DNA of 64,000 nucleotides from Mycobacterium sp. SM1 (lineage in GTDB: Bacteria > Actinomycetota > Actinomycetes > Mycobacteriales > Mycobacteriaceae). Both the position numbers and the translations under genes were made by a program. Shown here in pieces: positions 26,405-37,150 of this stretch. The stretch lies in NCBI RefSeq assembly GCF_018361265.1, contig NZ_JAFLNH010000003.1, positions 632,501-696,500 on the forward strand. Reading direction: 5' to 3'. A model generated the notes under the pieces. It was not told the origin of the DNA, did not search any database, and saw only the letters and a program-made list of their open reading frames with translations. How positions within the stretch are numbered: the stretch's first letter is position 1; the number at the start of each line of letters is the position of its first letter.

Positions 26405-26917
26405 GTGATCGCCATCGACACGCAGATCAGTGCCACCGTGCACGACGCGAAACGGACCACCGCCGACCAAACAGTGGATGACGGTGAGGCACCGGTCATA
26501 GTCAGCTTGGTCGACGCGGCTATGCAGATGTTTAACGCCGCGATCGACGCTCTGCCAGACGCCAGCGATCCCGAGTTTTCCGCACGCGCGGCCGTCATCC
26601 TGTCCGGTTTGCGGAAGCTTCAAGCCGCGTTGACGCGCGCGGCGTCGCGGGAACGGGCGACGCCGTCGGTGATCGTGGCGCTCAGCGGGGTTCGAACCCG
26701 CTATGACGATCTGATGAGCATGGTCGCCTCGGCACCCGGTGCGACCTTGGGCCAGCAACTCTATGTCGCGCGCCGGCGCGCCAAGCTTTCCGCCCAGGAA
26801 ACCGCCAACGGTGCCGGTCTGCGTGCGGATCTGCTCGACGCCATCGAAGCCGACGAAATCCCGACCGCGGACGAGGCGGCCCGCATCAAGGAACTCATCG
26901 CAGCCCTGGGCGGCTAA
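26405..26917 (+). CDS. Hypothetical protein with C-terminal XRE-type helix-turn-helix
   Basis: About 170 residues. The N-terminal half is helical (VSLVDAAMQMFNAAIDALPD, LSGLRKLQAALTRAASRERA). The C-terminal part LGQQLYVARRRAKLSAQETA then GLRADLLDAIEADEIP has the layout of an XRE helix-turn-helix. Unknown role, probably a regulator. The start is uncertain: GTG 26405 gives MIAIDTQISATVHDAKRT; the frame is open from 26321. It is divergent from the DUF6188-like gene. Confidence 0.6.
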   Translation: MIAIDTQISATVHDAKRTTADQTVDDGEAPVIVSLVDAAMQMFNAAIDALPDASDPEFSARAAVILSGLRKLQAALTRAASRERATPSVIVALSGVRTRYDDLMSMVASAPGATLGQQLYVARRRAKLSAQETANGAGLRADLLDAIEADEIPTADEAARIKELIAALGG

Positions 26918-27037
26918 CCGCGGCCTGGCGCCGGCGCGTCCGCACCCAGGCCCACACCGGCCGTCACCGGCCAGGATCGTTGCGATCAGGATTCGGAGTT
27001 AGGCTAGAGCTAACTTGGTGTCGGCGGTGAGGTCGCC

Positions 27038-27661
27038 ATGTTCGAGACGCTGATGTCCGCGTTGCGCGTATCCGCGCCGACCCACCGACGAGGGGAATGG
27101 CTCCGCTCGCCGGGGGTCCGGGCGATGACCGCCGCAACGCTCCTGGTGTCGCTGGTGTTGGGGGGCGCTTTTGTCTCGATCGGGCGGCTGCATTCGTCGC
27201 CGTCGGACTTTCTCGATCACCCCACCAACCCAGTCAGCGACGCTGTTAGTGAGGCTCAAGTCGTCGAGCCGGCCAGAGAAATAGTCACCTTGGCTCGGCT
27301 ACAGAAGCCGACAGCTAGCTATCTGCTGATGTCCTGCAAGAACCACGACGAGCCTCCGTATCAGGGTGCCCTTTACCTGAACTTCTGGCTGCCCGCCGGC
27401 ACCAGCGTGGACACCTATTTTCACAACGTCACGGCGACGATGCTTACGCACGGGTGGCGCGAAGGTCTCCCGCCCAACCAGCATCTGCACGGCAACACCC
27501 TCTACAAGGACGGCGTCACCGCCATCATCTACCGCAGCAGCGATGACGCCACCCTGGGGATTCTCCGTCTTTATGGCCAATGCCGGAACACCGGCAACCA
27601 CCGCGACGACACCACCGGCTGGGTTGACATCACCGAGAGGCTCAATCAAAACCTGGGATGA
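27038..27661 (+). CDS. Single-pass membrane-anchored hypothetical protein
   Basis: A 207-residue protein with one transmembrane helix near residues 31-48 (TAATLLVSLVLGGAFVSIG) after a basic N-terminus, and a periplasmic domain (ASYLLMSCKNHDEPPYQGAL, PAGTSVDTYFHNVTATMLTH) ending NTGNHRDDTTGWVDITERLN. Two cysteines could form a disulfide. The family is mycobacterial and its function is unknown. Confidence 0.65.
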   Translation: MFETLMSALRVSAPTHRRGEWLRSPGVRAMTAATLLVSLVLGGAFVSIGRLHSSPSDFLDHPTNPVSDAVSEAQVVEPAREIVTLARLQKPTASYLLMSCKNHDEPPYQGALYLNFWLPAGTSVDTYFHNVTATMLTHGWREGLPPNQHLHGNTLYKDGVTAIIYRSSDDATLGILRLYGQCRNTGNHRDDTTGWVDITERLNQNLG

Positions 27662-27709
27662 GCCCGGGCTCGGCGGTTTAGCCGCCGGTCCGCACGCGGC
27701 GCTCGATCG

Positions 27710-27976
27710 CTATCCGCTGTGGCTGTGCTGAGCGGTTGCGTGCTCCGCGGCCACCCGAGACCGCGCTCGCTGGTCGAATTCCTCCAATTCCGCGGGGGTG
27801 AGCACGAGCGCGTCCGGTCCGGGAAACACCGTCGTTTCATGGCCGCTGGAGGTCCATCGCACGACATAGGGTGGCGACCCGTCGGCGGACCGCACCTCGG
27901 TGATCACTCCGCGCTGCTCCGGCCGCTCAACCGTCGTACCCTTGATCACCAGCCAATCGCCAACATGAGCCTTCAT
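27710..27976 (-). CDS. DUF1918 protein
   Basis: An 88-residue protein typical of DUF1918: MKAHVGDWLVIKGTTVERPE at the N-terminus, RGVITEVRSADGSPPYVVRW and the GHETTVFPGPDALVL end. A small SH3-like beta barrel is the likely fold; the function is unknown. [17 protein letters not shown] spacing before the ATG gives a good ribosome-binding site. Confidence 0.85.
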   Translation of the reverse strand: MKAHVGDWLVIKGTTVERPEQRGVITEVRSADGSPPYVVRWTSSGHETTVFPGPDALVLTPAELEEFDQRARSRVAAEHATAQHSHSG

Positions 27977-28200
27977 CGCCCCTCCTTTCCATCACTTCCC
28001 TACCGATTGTGCTCGTCGAGCAGCGCTTGGGAAAGGGGACCGCGGTGACCGACCGGAAATGCGCGCACCAACCGCGGGGCACGGCCACTCGTCCCGCGTC
28101 GGCGGCCCCCAGCACTGCCGCATCGGGATAGCGGCTGTGGCGCTGCCGCCGTTGCGGGTTTACCGGTCGCGGTCCATCGGCCACGGGCGCGGCTCGCCGG

Positions 28201-29235
<1,035 letters not shown>

Positions 29236-29285
29236 TTACCTTGTCGATAGCCCGGATGTCGATCAGGACGCAAATACATCTCGAT

Positions 29286-30185
29286 TCAATATCGGGATCG
29301 GGGAAAACCATTTCCAGTCTCGAATGCCTTGGCGACGTCGGCCGCGGTTGTCAACGCGGCGATATGGTCGTCAACCGACTCCAGACCGGCACCCATGGTG
29401 TTGATCGCCACGTGTGACGCTCCGGCATCGGCCCATGCGCGCAGCGCATCGGCGAGTTCCCCCGCATTGTCCCGCCAGGACACTCGGCCCTCCATGGCGA
29501 TGCCGGCGGGGTCGCGGCCCGCGTCCGCGGCGGCGCGGCGAATCGACTGGAGTGCTTCATCGAGCCGCGGGCCGGGCCCCATCATGGGAAACCAACCGTC
29601 GGCCAGGCGGCCGATTCGCCGATAAGCGCGGGGGGAAGAGCCCCCGAACCACACCGGAATCGGGCGCTGCAGCGGTAGGGGTGCGAGTCCGGCCCCGGTC
29701 ACGTGGTGAAAGGTGCCGTGATAGGTGACGGTTTCCTCGGTCCACAGCCGCCGCATGAGGTCGACTTGCTCTTCGCAGCGTCTGCCGCGAGTCGAGAAAT
29801 CCTCGCCCAGCGCTTCATACTCCACGGCATTCCATCCGATCCCCACGCCGAGCCGCAGCCTGCCGCCGCTGAGCAGATCCACCTCAGCGGCCTGTTTTGC
29901 GACCAGAACAGCTTGCCGCTGAGGCAGAATCACGATAGCGGTTGCGAATTCCAGTGACGTGGTTATGGCCGCCAGATAGCCGAACATCACCAAAGGCTCG
30001 TGAAAGGTGCTGTGGATGTCATAAGGCCCATTCCAGCCGACATGGACTGCGGGGTCCGCGCCGACGACGTGATCGTAGGCCAGCAAGTGCGTGAAACCCA
30101 GCCCTTCGACGTGCTCGGCGTAGGCGCGCACGGCACCTGCGTCGGCGCCGATCTCCGTTTGCGGGAACACGACTCCCACTCGCAT
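29286..30185 (-). CDS. LLM-class (luciferase-like, F420-dependent) oxidoreductase
   Basis: Bacterial luciferase-like monooxygenase of about 299 residues, TIGR03619-like. VGVVFPQTEIGADAGAVRAY begins the barrel; YDHVVGADPAVH, TAIVILPQRQAVLVAKQAAE, SGGRLRLGVGIGWN and PVWFGGSSPRAYRRIGRLAD are family landmarks of F420-dependent enzymes. It resembles the M. tuberculosis protein encoded beside ndh (Rv1855c), which is missing from that place in this window. Substrate unknown. Confidence 0.85.
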   Translation of the reverse strand: MRVGVVFPQTEIGADAGAVRAYAEHVEGLGFTHLLAYDHVVGADPAVHVGWNGPYDIHSTFHEPLVMFGYLAAITTSLEFATAIVILPQRQAVLVAKQAAEVDLLSGGRLRLGVGIGWNAVEYEALGEDFSTRGRRCEEQVDLMRRLWTEETVTYHGTFHHVTGAGLAPLPLQRPIPVWFGGSSPRAYRRIGRLADGWFPMMGPGPRLDEALQSIRRAAADAGRDPAGIAMEGRVSWRDNAGELADALRAWADAGASHVAINTMGAGLESVDDHIAALTTAADVAKAFETGNGFPRSRY

Positions 30186-30203
30186 CTCGTCTCCTGCTAT
30201 CAG

Positions 30204-30755
30204 TCAGGCCGCTTTGGGCCGGGTGGCGGAAAAGGACACGATGACCTCGTCGGCCACCTTCACCGAGCCCATCAGCAGTGAATAGGGCTTGACGCCAAAA
30301 TCAGACTGGCGAACGGTGGCCTGGGTGGACATTCGCCACCAATCATCGAGGTCATCTGTTCGAAGGTCGATTTCGCGGTCACGTGTCTTGCCGTGGATCT
30401 GCAGCTTGCCGATAAGGCGATATCCCCTGCCGGTCTTTTGAATGCTCTCGGCGGCAAAGCAGATCCAGGGGAAGTGGTCGGCATCGAGCGTCCGCAACGC
30501 ATTCGACCGGACCAAGGCCTTCTCCGGTGCGGACAGGGCCTTGACCCCGCCCTCTGCCTGCAGCACCTCGAGCGAATCTACCTCGACGGTCAGCTTCGCG
30601 CTGGTAGGTTCGCCATCGGCCCAGATCACCGTGACCTGCCACCGCTGCATTGCGATGGTGAGCCGATGCCCCATTCTCGCAGCTCTGCCCGTGACCCCCG
30701 TGCGGATAAGCAATTCCCCGTCGGATGCGTCCAGGATCCAGCGGTCGTCGGCCAC
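30204..30755 (-). CDS. YceI-family protein (Rv1890c-like)
   Basis: A lipocalin-like YceI domain protein of 183 residues that may bind isoprenoid lipids. WILDASDGELLIRTGVTGRA opens it; LTVEVDSLEVLQAEGG, TRDREIDLRTDDL and the C-terminal SDFGVKPYSLLMGSVKVADE match the family. No signal peptide is visible, so it is cytoplasmic. GTG 30755 is chosen because the upstream codons (rich in Arg, Ser and Pro) are not conserved. It lies 18 bp upstream of the LLM gene, likely in one operon. Confidence 0.82.
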   Translation of the reverse strand: MADDRWILDASDGELLIRTGVTGRAARMGHRLTIAMQRWQVTVIWADGEPTSAKLTVEVDSLEVLQAEGGVKALSAPEKALVRSNALRTLDADHFPWICFAAESIQKTGRGYRLIGKLQIHGKTRDREIDLRTDDLDDWWRMSTQATVRQSDFGVKPYSLLMGSVKVADEVIVSFSATRPKAA

Positions 30756-30814
30756 ACCCCGACTGTATCGGCTGCGGGCGTGCGGGCCGGAGACGGTGGC
30801 CGGAGACGGTGCCC

Positions 30815-31828
30815 TCACGTGGTCAGCACCATACGGTAGCGGGCCCGGCCGAGCTCCATCGTCGCGTACGCCGCCGCGGCCTCGGCTAGCGGTCGTCGCT
30901 CCACCCAGGGGCGCACCCCGGCGAGCACCGCGAAATTCATGGTCTCTTCGACATCGCGGGCAGTACCGGAAGGATGGCCGGTGATGCTGAGCCCGGCGGT
31001 TATCAGCTGAATCGGACTGACCGGCAGCGGGTCGGCGCTGACACCGAGGGCGACGAGCTCACCGCGGGGAAGCAGCCCGTCCACCGTTTGCGCCATCGCC
31101 GACGAGCTCCCGGCGGTGGCAAGCACGACAGCTGCACCGCCAAGTTGCCGAATAGCCTGCGCGACATTGGTTTTAGTGGAGTCGATATAGTGGTGGGCAC
31201 CGAGGCGGTACGCATCGTGCTCTTTTTCGGGACCGCGGGCGATCGCGATGGTTTCAAAGCCCATGGCCCGGCAAAACTGCACTCCGAGGTGTCCCAGACC
31301 GCCAATGCCCAGCACCGCAACCCGGTCACCCGCTACCGCGTTCGTGCGGCGCAACGCGTTGTAGGTCGTCACCCCGGCGCAGCCCATTGGGGCGGCGTCG
31401 GCGAACGATAACGCGTCTGGAATCCGCGCCAGCGCGGTGGCCGGCACCACCGCCGACTCCGCGTAGCCGCCGGGGTAATGCCAGCTTGGAACTTGCAAAT
31501 TCGCGCAGTGGATAAAGTCGCCCTTTCGGCACGGGGTGCAGTAGCTGCAATTGCCCCCGAACCACCCCACGGCGACGCGATCGCCGACGGCGAACTCGGC
31601 CACACCATCGCCCACCTCGGTGATTGTCCCAGCGATCTCATGCCCAGGGGTCAACGGCCAGGACATGTTCGGGAACTGGCCGCGAACAAAGGCCCGGTCG
31701 GTCCCGCAGATGCCGCACGCGGCGACCGCGAGGCGTACCTCGCCACGACCCGGTGAAGCGGTGTGGGCGTCGGTAAGCTCCAGCGGCCCACCGGGGGACC
31801 TTACCTGCACGGCTCGATAAGTCGTCAT
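30815..31828 (-). CDS. Zinc-dependent alcohol dehydrogenase (CAD/YahK-like)
   Basis: Medium-chain dehydrogenase of 337 residues. CGICGTDRAFVRGQF and TPGHEIAGTITEVGDGV hold the catalytic-zinc ligands, CSYCTPCRKGDFIHC the four structural cysteines, and VLGIGGLGHLGVQFCRAMGF the nucleotide-binding turn. The motif set suggests a broad-range NADP(H) alcohol/aldehyde reductase. It is followed 60 bp downstream by the YceI gene and the LLM gene on the same strand, a possible three-gene unit. Confidence 0.9.
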   Translation of the reverse strand: MTTYRAVQVRSPGGPLELTDAHTASPGRGEVRLAVAACGICGTDRAFVRGQFPNMSWPLTPGHEIAGTITEVGDGVAEFAVGDRVAVGWFGGNCSYCTPCRKGDFIHCANLQVPSWHYPGGYAESAVVPATALARIPDALSFADAAPMGCAGVTTYNALRRTNAVAGDRVAVLGIGGLGHLGVQFCRAMGFETIAIARGPEKEHDAYRLGAHHYIDSTKTNVAQAIRQLGGAAVVLATAGSSSAMAQTVDGLLPRGELVALGVSADPLPVSPIQLITAGLSITGHPSGTARDVEETMNFAVLAGVRPWVERRPLAEAAAAYATMELGRARYRMVLTT

Positions 31829-32352
31829 CGGCCTTCCTTAGGGTTACCGCAAAGACACGGTTCTGGTAAAGACGGTGGGCTTTCGTGCTCCTTCCTGCCG
31901 CGCGTTCATGGTAATGGGGGGTGGGGGCGCTGTGTGTGCCGTTGAGCACTGCGGGCCACGGCCGTCTGGGCGAGCCGGGCGATGGCCGTGGGCCGATGCG
32001 AGCACGCGGGACCGCCTTCTTCGACGCCATGCGCTCCGAACGGCTGTTCGTTTCCACCGGATTGCCGCGGTGCGGCGTTGTGTCGGCAATTCGTCGCCAC
32101 GCCGTCGTACCGGCAGTTCGTCGCCGTGGTGCTGCGCCGCACCGAAACTCTGCGGCGCGAAGTGTTGTGGTGTTGTGCGGCCCGGAATTGCCATGCGGCC
32201 CCGCGATGGCGTGCGGCGCGACCTCGCCGCGCGGATCACTGCCCGATGGGGGTTGAGCAAACCGCGTTGTGGGCAGGCCCGGACCGGCTATGCTGTGGTC
32301 CAGGCCACCGGAGTATCGGACGGACCGGGTGACATAACACCAAGGGTGGATC
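31829..32352. other. Intergenic upstream of Rv1891 orthologue, no gene recognised
   Basis: About 520 bp. Open frames exist on both strands, but all are Arg-rich and without family motifs, as expected of chance frames in this GC content. One imperfect 18-bp direct repeat (GGCAATTCGTCGCC and GGCAGTTCGTCGCC, at 32085 and 32112) stands out. AAGGGTGGATC directly before 32353 is the ribosome-binding site of the next gene. Confidence 0.45.
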
Positions 32353-32787
32353 ATGATTCGCGAACTGCTCGTCGCCGCTGCCACGGCGGGTGCGGCCATC
32401 GGCATCGCGCCGGTTAGCGCCGCCGACCCTCAGCATTACGACGGCGATGTGCCGGGCATGAGCTATGACGCCTCGCTCGGCGCGCCGTGCGATAATTACC
32501 AGCGGTTTATCTTCGGCCGGGGCCCCGGTGGCCAGGTCGAGGCGTGCCATTTCATCATCAATCAGTTCCCGCCCGCACAGTCGGGCTACTGGGTGATCTC
32601 CTACCCGATATATGGGGTCCAGCAGGTGGGCGCACCCTGCGCGAATCCGCGTGGATCGGTGGCACAGACCCCCGACGGGTTGCCCATGATGTGCACCGAG
32701 CACGGGTGGCAGGTTGGGCAATTGACCGGCGGGGGATTCCCCATCGTCGGCGGGGGCTTCCCCTCTGACACCGGGATCACCGGCTAG
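32353..32787 (+). CDS. Secreted conserved protein (Rv1891 orthologue)
   Basis: A 144-residue exported protein. The signal peptide MIRELLVAAATAGAAIGIAP ends at VSAADPQ. The mature part has DGDVPGMSYDASLGAPCDNY, FGRGPGGQVEACHF and VISYPIYGVQQVGAPC, with four cysteines likely forming disulfides. It matches Rv1891 along most of its length, with a longer Gly-rich C-terminus (GGGFPIVGGGFPSDTG). The function is unknown. Confidence 0.85.
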   Translation: MIRELLVAAATAGAAIGIAPVSAADPQHYDGDVPGMSYDASLGAPCDNYQRFIFGRGPGGQVEACHFIINQFPPAQSGYWVISYPIYGVQQVGAPCANPRGSVAQTPDGLPMMCTEHGWQVGQLTGGGFPIVGGGFPSDTGITG

Positions 32788-32920
32788 CTACCGGCGCGAG
32801 GCGGCGCTCGCAACTCACCACCGACACCATCCTGCGCCACCCGAGCGGTGTTGCTGCGCCGCCGGGTTGGCCCCGCCGGTGTTCTCGTCCGGCTGCGGCC
32901 CTGCGGTAGCCTGACCCGGC

Positions 32921-33661
32921 ATGGGACGCGTGGACGGTAAAGTCGCACTCATCAGCGGCGGCGCCCGGGGGATGGGCGCCGCTCATGCACGGTTGCTCGT
33001 GGCCGAGGGCGCGAAGACGGTGATCGGTGACATTCTTGACGCCGAGGGTGAGGCGCTGGCCGATGAGCTGGGAACCGCGTCACGCTACGTCCATCTCGAC
33101 GTGACCGACCCCGATCAGTGGAAAACCGCGGTGTCCACGGCGGTGGATGAGTTCGGAAAGCTCAATGTGCTGGTCAACAACGCCGGCATCGTGAACCTGG
33201 GCCCACTGAAGACGATCAATTTGACCAAGTGGCGGCAGGTTCTCGATGTCAACCTCACCGGCACGCTGCTGGGCATGCAGGCCGTGATCGACCCCATGAC
33301 CATCGCGGGTGGCGGATCGATTATCAACGTCTCATCGATCGAAGGCCTGCGCGGTGCCCCATGGGTGCACGGCTATGTGGCCTCCAAGTGGGCGGTTCGG
33401 GGTCTCACTAAATCGGTGGCGCTGGAACTGGCGCCGCAAAAAATCCGGGTCAACTCGATTCATCCGGGCTTCATCCGCACGCCGATGACCAAGTACCTGC
33501 CCGACAACACGGTGACTGTCCCGCTCGGGCGCCCAGGCGCCCCAACGGAAGTCTCGACGTTCGTGGTGTTCCTGGCCAGCGATGAGTCCTCGTATGCGAC
33601 CGGTGCCGAGTTCGTCATCGATGGCGGCCTGATTGCCGACGTTCCCCGCAAAGCCCTATAG
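32921..33661 (+). CDS. Short-chain dehydrogenase, FabG3 / 20-beta-hydroxysteroid dehydrogenase type
   Basis: A 246-residue NAD(H)-dependent SDR. GKVALISGGARGMGAAH has the glycine motif, LVNNAGIVNLG the NNAG motif, and SIIDVSS-like INVSSIEGLRGAPWVHGY plus VASK give the Ser-Tyr-Lys triad. IHPGFIRTPMTKYL and ASDESSYATGAEFVIDGGLI complete it. Closest to M. tuberculosis FabG3 (Rv2002), a 3-alpha/20-beta-hydroxysteroid dehydrogenase, so a steroid or related ketone is the likely substrate. Confidence 0.88.
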   Translation: MGRVDGKVALISGGARGMGAAHARLLVAEGAKTVIGDILDAEGEALADELGTASRYVHLDVTDPDQWKTAVSTAVDEFGKLNVLVNNAGIVNLGPLKTINLTKWRQVLDVNLTGTLLGMQAVIDPMTIAGGGSIINVSSIEGLRGAPWVHGYVASKWAVRGLTKSVALELAPQKIRVNSIHPGFIRTPMTKYLPDNTVTVPLGRPGAPTEVSTFVVFLASDESSYATGAEFVIDGGLIADVPRKAL

Positions 33662-33752
33662 ACCCCAGGCCCGTCGACCCGCCGGCGCCCCTGGGGAGCG
33701 TTCGTGAGACGTCGTTTGCTCCAATGTAACTCGGCGGCTTTATAGTGTCACT

Positions 33753-34634
33753 GTGCCTGAGGTGAGTCGGCGCGGCGCCCTGTTGATGATGGCGGCCAGT
33801 GTGATGGCGGCCACCGCCCCAATCCCACAGGCCCAGGCGTATTCCTTCCCACGGGACGCTCCGGTGAAACGGATGCCGGCACCGGCGGCGCCGCCCGGTG
33901 CCGCGACCGGAGGCTATCTTTTTCACGACGAGTTCGACGGGCCCGCCGGTTCGGCACCCAGCCCGGCGAGGTGGACGGTGGCGACCCACCGGACGCCTAT
34001 TAAGAACCCGGTCGGATTTGACCGGCCGGAGTTTTGGTATCAATACCGCGACAGCCGCCAAAACGTGTTCCTCGACGGCAAGTCCAATCTTGTCTTGCGC
34101 GCCACAAAAGATTCGGCCACCTACTTCGGCGGTCTGGTGAGCGGCACTTGGCGTGGCGGTGTCGGCACCACCTGGGAAGCCCGGATAAAACTGAACTGCC
34201 TCACCGCGGGCTGCTGGCCCGCCTGGTGGTTGTCCAATGATGATCCCGATCGCAGTAGCGAAGTCGACGTGCTGGAGTGGTACGGCAACGGCTCGTGGCC
34301 TCCTGGTACCACGGTCCACGCCAACGCCATCGGCACAGCGTTTGAAACCCACCCGATCGCCGTGGACGGAGCCTGGCACCGATGGCGGGTCCGATGGGAC
34401 CGGAACGGCTTCTACTTCTGGGAAGACTACGTCGACGGCGCAGAGCCGTACTTCACCGTTCCGGCGATCGGTATCGAGAATCTGGACGTGCCCATTCGCG
34501 AGTGGCCGTGGGACGAGCCGGGGTACACGATGTTTCCGGTTCTCAATCTTGCGGTCGGTGGTTCGGGTGGGGGCGATCCGGCGTCGGGTTCCTACCCGGC
34601 GGAGATGCTCGTCGACTGGGTGCGCGTGTGGTAG
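33753..34634 (+). CDS. Secreted glycoside hydrolase family 16 protein (Rv0315-like)
   Basis: A 293-residue exported glycosidase. The N-terminus SRRGALLMMAASVMAA is a twin-arginine-type signal with cleavage after AQA. The GH16 beta-jelly-roll follows: YLFHDEFDGPAGSAPSPARW, then SSEVDVLEWYGNGSW, which holds the catalytic Glu-x-Asp-x-x-Glu, and TMFPVLNLAVGGSGGG near the end. Related to the M. tuberculosis Rv0315 beta-1,3-glucanase-like antigen. GTG 33753 is chosen; GTG 33762 is an alternative. Confidence 0.87.
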   Translation: MPEVSRRGALLMMAASVMAATAPIPQAQAYSFPRDAPVKRMPAPAAPPGAATGGYLFHDEFDGPAGSAPSPARWTVATHRTPIKNPVGFDRPEFWYQYRDSRQNVFLDGKSNLVLRATKDSATYFGGLVSGTWRGGVGTTWEARIKLNCLTAGCWPAWWLSNDDPDRSSEVDVLEWYGNGSWPPGTTVHANAIGTAFETHPIAVDGAWHRWRVRWDRNGFYFWEDYVDGAEPYFTVPAIGIENLDVPIREWPWDEPGYTMFPVLNLAVGGSGGGDPASGSYPAEMLVDWVRVW

Positions 34635-34893
34635 GGCAATGGCGTATGCTCGCCCTGGTGCGGTGGCAATGCTTGGCCGCCAATCTTATTCACCGGGAGT
34701 ATCTCAACAGCCGGGAGGAGTGCAAGGTCCCCGGCCCAAAGTCCCAGCTCCGCCGCTCTCATCGTTCGCCGTCGGCTATTGGCGGTGACGCTCGACAGCT
34801 CACGGCCTTACACGCGTCACCATCATTCCCGGACGCTCCTGATCGGCCCGGGCGAAATGGCTCCCCGCCGCGCACTGCCGTACTGCGTGGAGT

Positions 34894-35811
34894 TCACCGC
34901 GTGGCGGTTATGTACTGGGAGTGCATGATGGAGTCGATCCGCATGTCGACGTCTGCGGGAGTTCTTCCGTAACTGGCCTGCAGCTCAGGATTTGTGCGGA
35001 TGGGATCGACGGCCCACCCATGGGCGGCCAGCCATGCCGCGGGGCTGGTTTTGTTTTCGTGGTCGTAGGTCAAAGCGGAAAAATCGACCTCACCCGACAT
35101 ATTGACTCCCGGGAAGGCCGCCTCCAGGGCAGCGAACTGGTCCCAATCATGAAACGAGCCAAGGGCGCCGATCGCCACACGGCTGCCTGACGCTGACAAC
35201 CGGTCGATGCGGGCAAAGAGGGTGTCTTGAGCGGCGGCGGTCAGGTAGGGCAGCACGCCCTCCACCGACCAGGCGGTGGGCCTTTGCGGATCGAATCCGG
35301 CCGCTGTCAGCGCCGCGGGCCAGTCCGCACGCAGATCTGCTGCCACTGCTTCGCGGTGAGCAGCGGGCTGAGCCCCGCATTCGGCGAGCACACGCGCCTT
35401 GAATTCCAGCACCTTTGGCTGGTCGAGTTCGAAAACGACAGTTCCGCCGGGCCACTCGAGCCGATACGCTCGACAGTCAAGTCCGGCCGCCACGATTACC
35501 GCCTGCCGTAGGCCGGCGTCGGCAGCAGCATGAAAGAACTCGTCAAAAAATCGTGTCTGCACACCGTAGAGACGTGGGAAAGCGGTCGCGTTCTCAGACT
35601 TCACTGGGTTTGCCAGCAACCCGGTAAGGTATGGGTCGCCCGAGGCGGTGATGAAATATTTTGCGAACTCGTCTCGCACCAGGGGCTGCCGGTCCATAGC
35701 GTGCACGGCGCGCCACCCCGCGACCAGCAACGCCGTATAGCCCACGCTGCTGATGATGTCCCACTGGTCGTTATCCGAGCGAGCCCATTTCGATTCGGGT
35801 GTGGTCATCAT
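34894..35811 (-). CDS. SAM-dependent methyltransferase, mycobacterial Rv1896c/PPM family
   Basis: About 305 residues of the putative O-methyltransferase family that is expanded in mycobacteria (leucine carboxyl methyltransferase-like). [20 protein letters not shown] is the typical start, [20 protein letters not shown] the SAM-binding loop, and [20 protein letters not shown] the acidic motif. Substrate unknown. AAAGGCGG precedes two consecutive ATGs (35811 and 35808). It is the last gene on the M. tuberculosis-like side of the window. Confidence 0.85.
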   Translation of the reverse strand: MMTTPESKWARSDNDQWDIISSVGYTALLVAGWRAVHAMDRQPLVRDEFAKYFITASGDPYLTGLLANPVKSENATAFPRLYGVQTRFFDEFFHAAADAGLRQAVIVAAGLDCRAYRLEWPGGTVVFELDQPKVLEFKARVLAECGAQPAAHREAVAADLRADWPAALTAAGFDPQRPTAWSVEGVLPYLTAAAQDTLFARIDRLSASGSRVAIGALGSFHDWDQFAALEAAFPGVNMSGEVDFSALTYDHENKTSPAAWLAAHGWAVDPIRTNPELQASYGRTPADVDMRIDSIMHSQYITATR

Positions 35812-37150
35812 GAACCGCCTTTCCGCGCGCATCACCGGTCCGCCATGCTAGTTCCTCGCTAGTTCCTCCGTCAGGAACCAACCTATCCGCACCGGGACAC
35901 CGTCGCCGAATCGCACCTTCGGCGCCCAGGTCCACCATCACGCCGGACGGCTCAAGGGTCCGGTAGCACCGATTACTGCCGCCCTCGATTTTTTGTGCGG
36001 GCTTGGCTGGTCGGACGAAGCCGGTTCTGGCTGGCCGGTGATGGCGATTCTGGCATGCGGGTGTGACACGTTGTCCGGTGTCGCTCCGCTGGGGCGGGCT
36101 CTCCTAAGGCCGGTGGGGTCGGTCGTCTCGCCGGGGCAAGGCTGCTGGGGGTTTTAGGTGAATGCGCAGCGGATTTTGAAAAATCGAAGCCAATACACCG
36201 GCGCATCCGTGCCCGCCCCACCGCGCCGCCGGTAACCGCGATCGCGCGTCTGACCGCCAGTACCTCATTGGGCACCTCATTGGGGGCGGATGCGGGCCGT
36301 TCGACATCCCGCCGACGAGCAGCCCTGGATTAGCCCGCGCACTGGCGATCGGCAAAAGCCCAGGCCAACCGGTTCTTCGGGACTCCGTTCGGGTCTCGCA
36401 CATGCGTTAAATTAGCTCATGTCAGACACATGGCAAACTACTTGGAAAGCCGGATCCGCGATCATTGGGGCCCACGCGCCTTCCCATCGGGCCGCACAGC
36501 GTCTAAACTACGCGCGATGCCGCATTTGACGATGGCGCCGCAGAACGCGATTATTTACTCATTAATATGAGGATACAGACCAATGTACGTATTTTTCGCT
36601 ATTTTACATGTGACGTTTATCGGGATTCCATTGGTGAATGCTCGCCTACAAATTTGGTAGCATGCCGATCATTAGCGAAATGAATTCGTCGTGCGGCGCC
36701 AGCGCATGATCGCCCACTCCGCCGGCGTGGGTGGTGGCGACCGTGCACCCCTCATGCTCGGTGGTACCGGGAGAAGGCAAGTGCCACACCGATGTTCGTG
36801 TCATTCTGCGGCGACTGCAGCGGTGTGGCGCGTGGTGTCGCCCTCCAGGGGGCCGTGTCGGCCCGAAGGTAACGGTTCAGTTATAATCCTGCGAGACCCG
36901 CCACTCGATCCTGTCAATGATCCGATACCTAATCCGCGCGCAGACGGTAGCTGCCGAAGCTCCCTCGTTAACGATGGGAAACGGCACACGTTACGGCCCG
37001 CTTTCGTTGACGTTTTGCGACGTTGGCGGGAAGTTCACCGTGAATGGGCGCGTGCAGAGCGGCCGGGTTATATTGAACGGACTGCGAGCGGTATACGCGG
37101 GAGACCTTCATGTGAGAAGTTAGGGCGGACATGACATTGGGGAGGATCCG
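35812..37150. other. 1.3 kb non-coding stretch before the biosynthetic genes, AT-rich centre
   Basis: No gene is recognised. From about 36400 to 36690 the sequence is much richer in A and T than its surroundings (for example 36547-36615). It holds a possible sigma-70-type promoter: TTGACG at 36526-36531, 18 bp, then ATTATT at 36550-36555, pointing toward the hydroxylase gene 600 bp away. A 147-codon frame at 36691-37134 ends just before that gene but has no ribosome-binding site or family motif. The stretch looks like the boundary of an acquired segment. Confidence 0.5.

Noticed and set aside
31875..32417. 180-codon plus-strand frame and overlapping minus-strand frames
   Set aside because: Arg/Ala-rich chance frames that overlap the secure Rv1891-type gene.
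36691..37134. 147-codon frame directly upstream of the hydroxylase
   Set aside because: No ribosome-binding site, odd composition and no recognisable motif; treated as non-coding.
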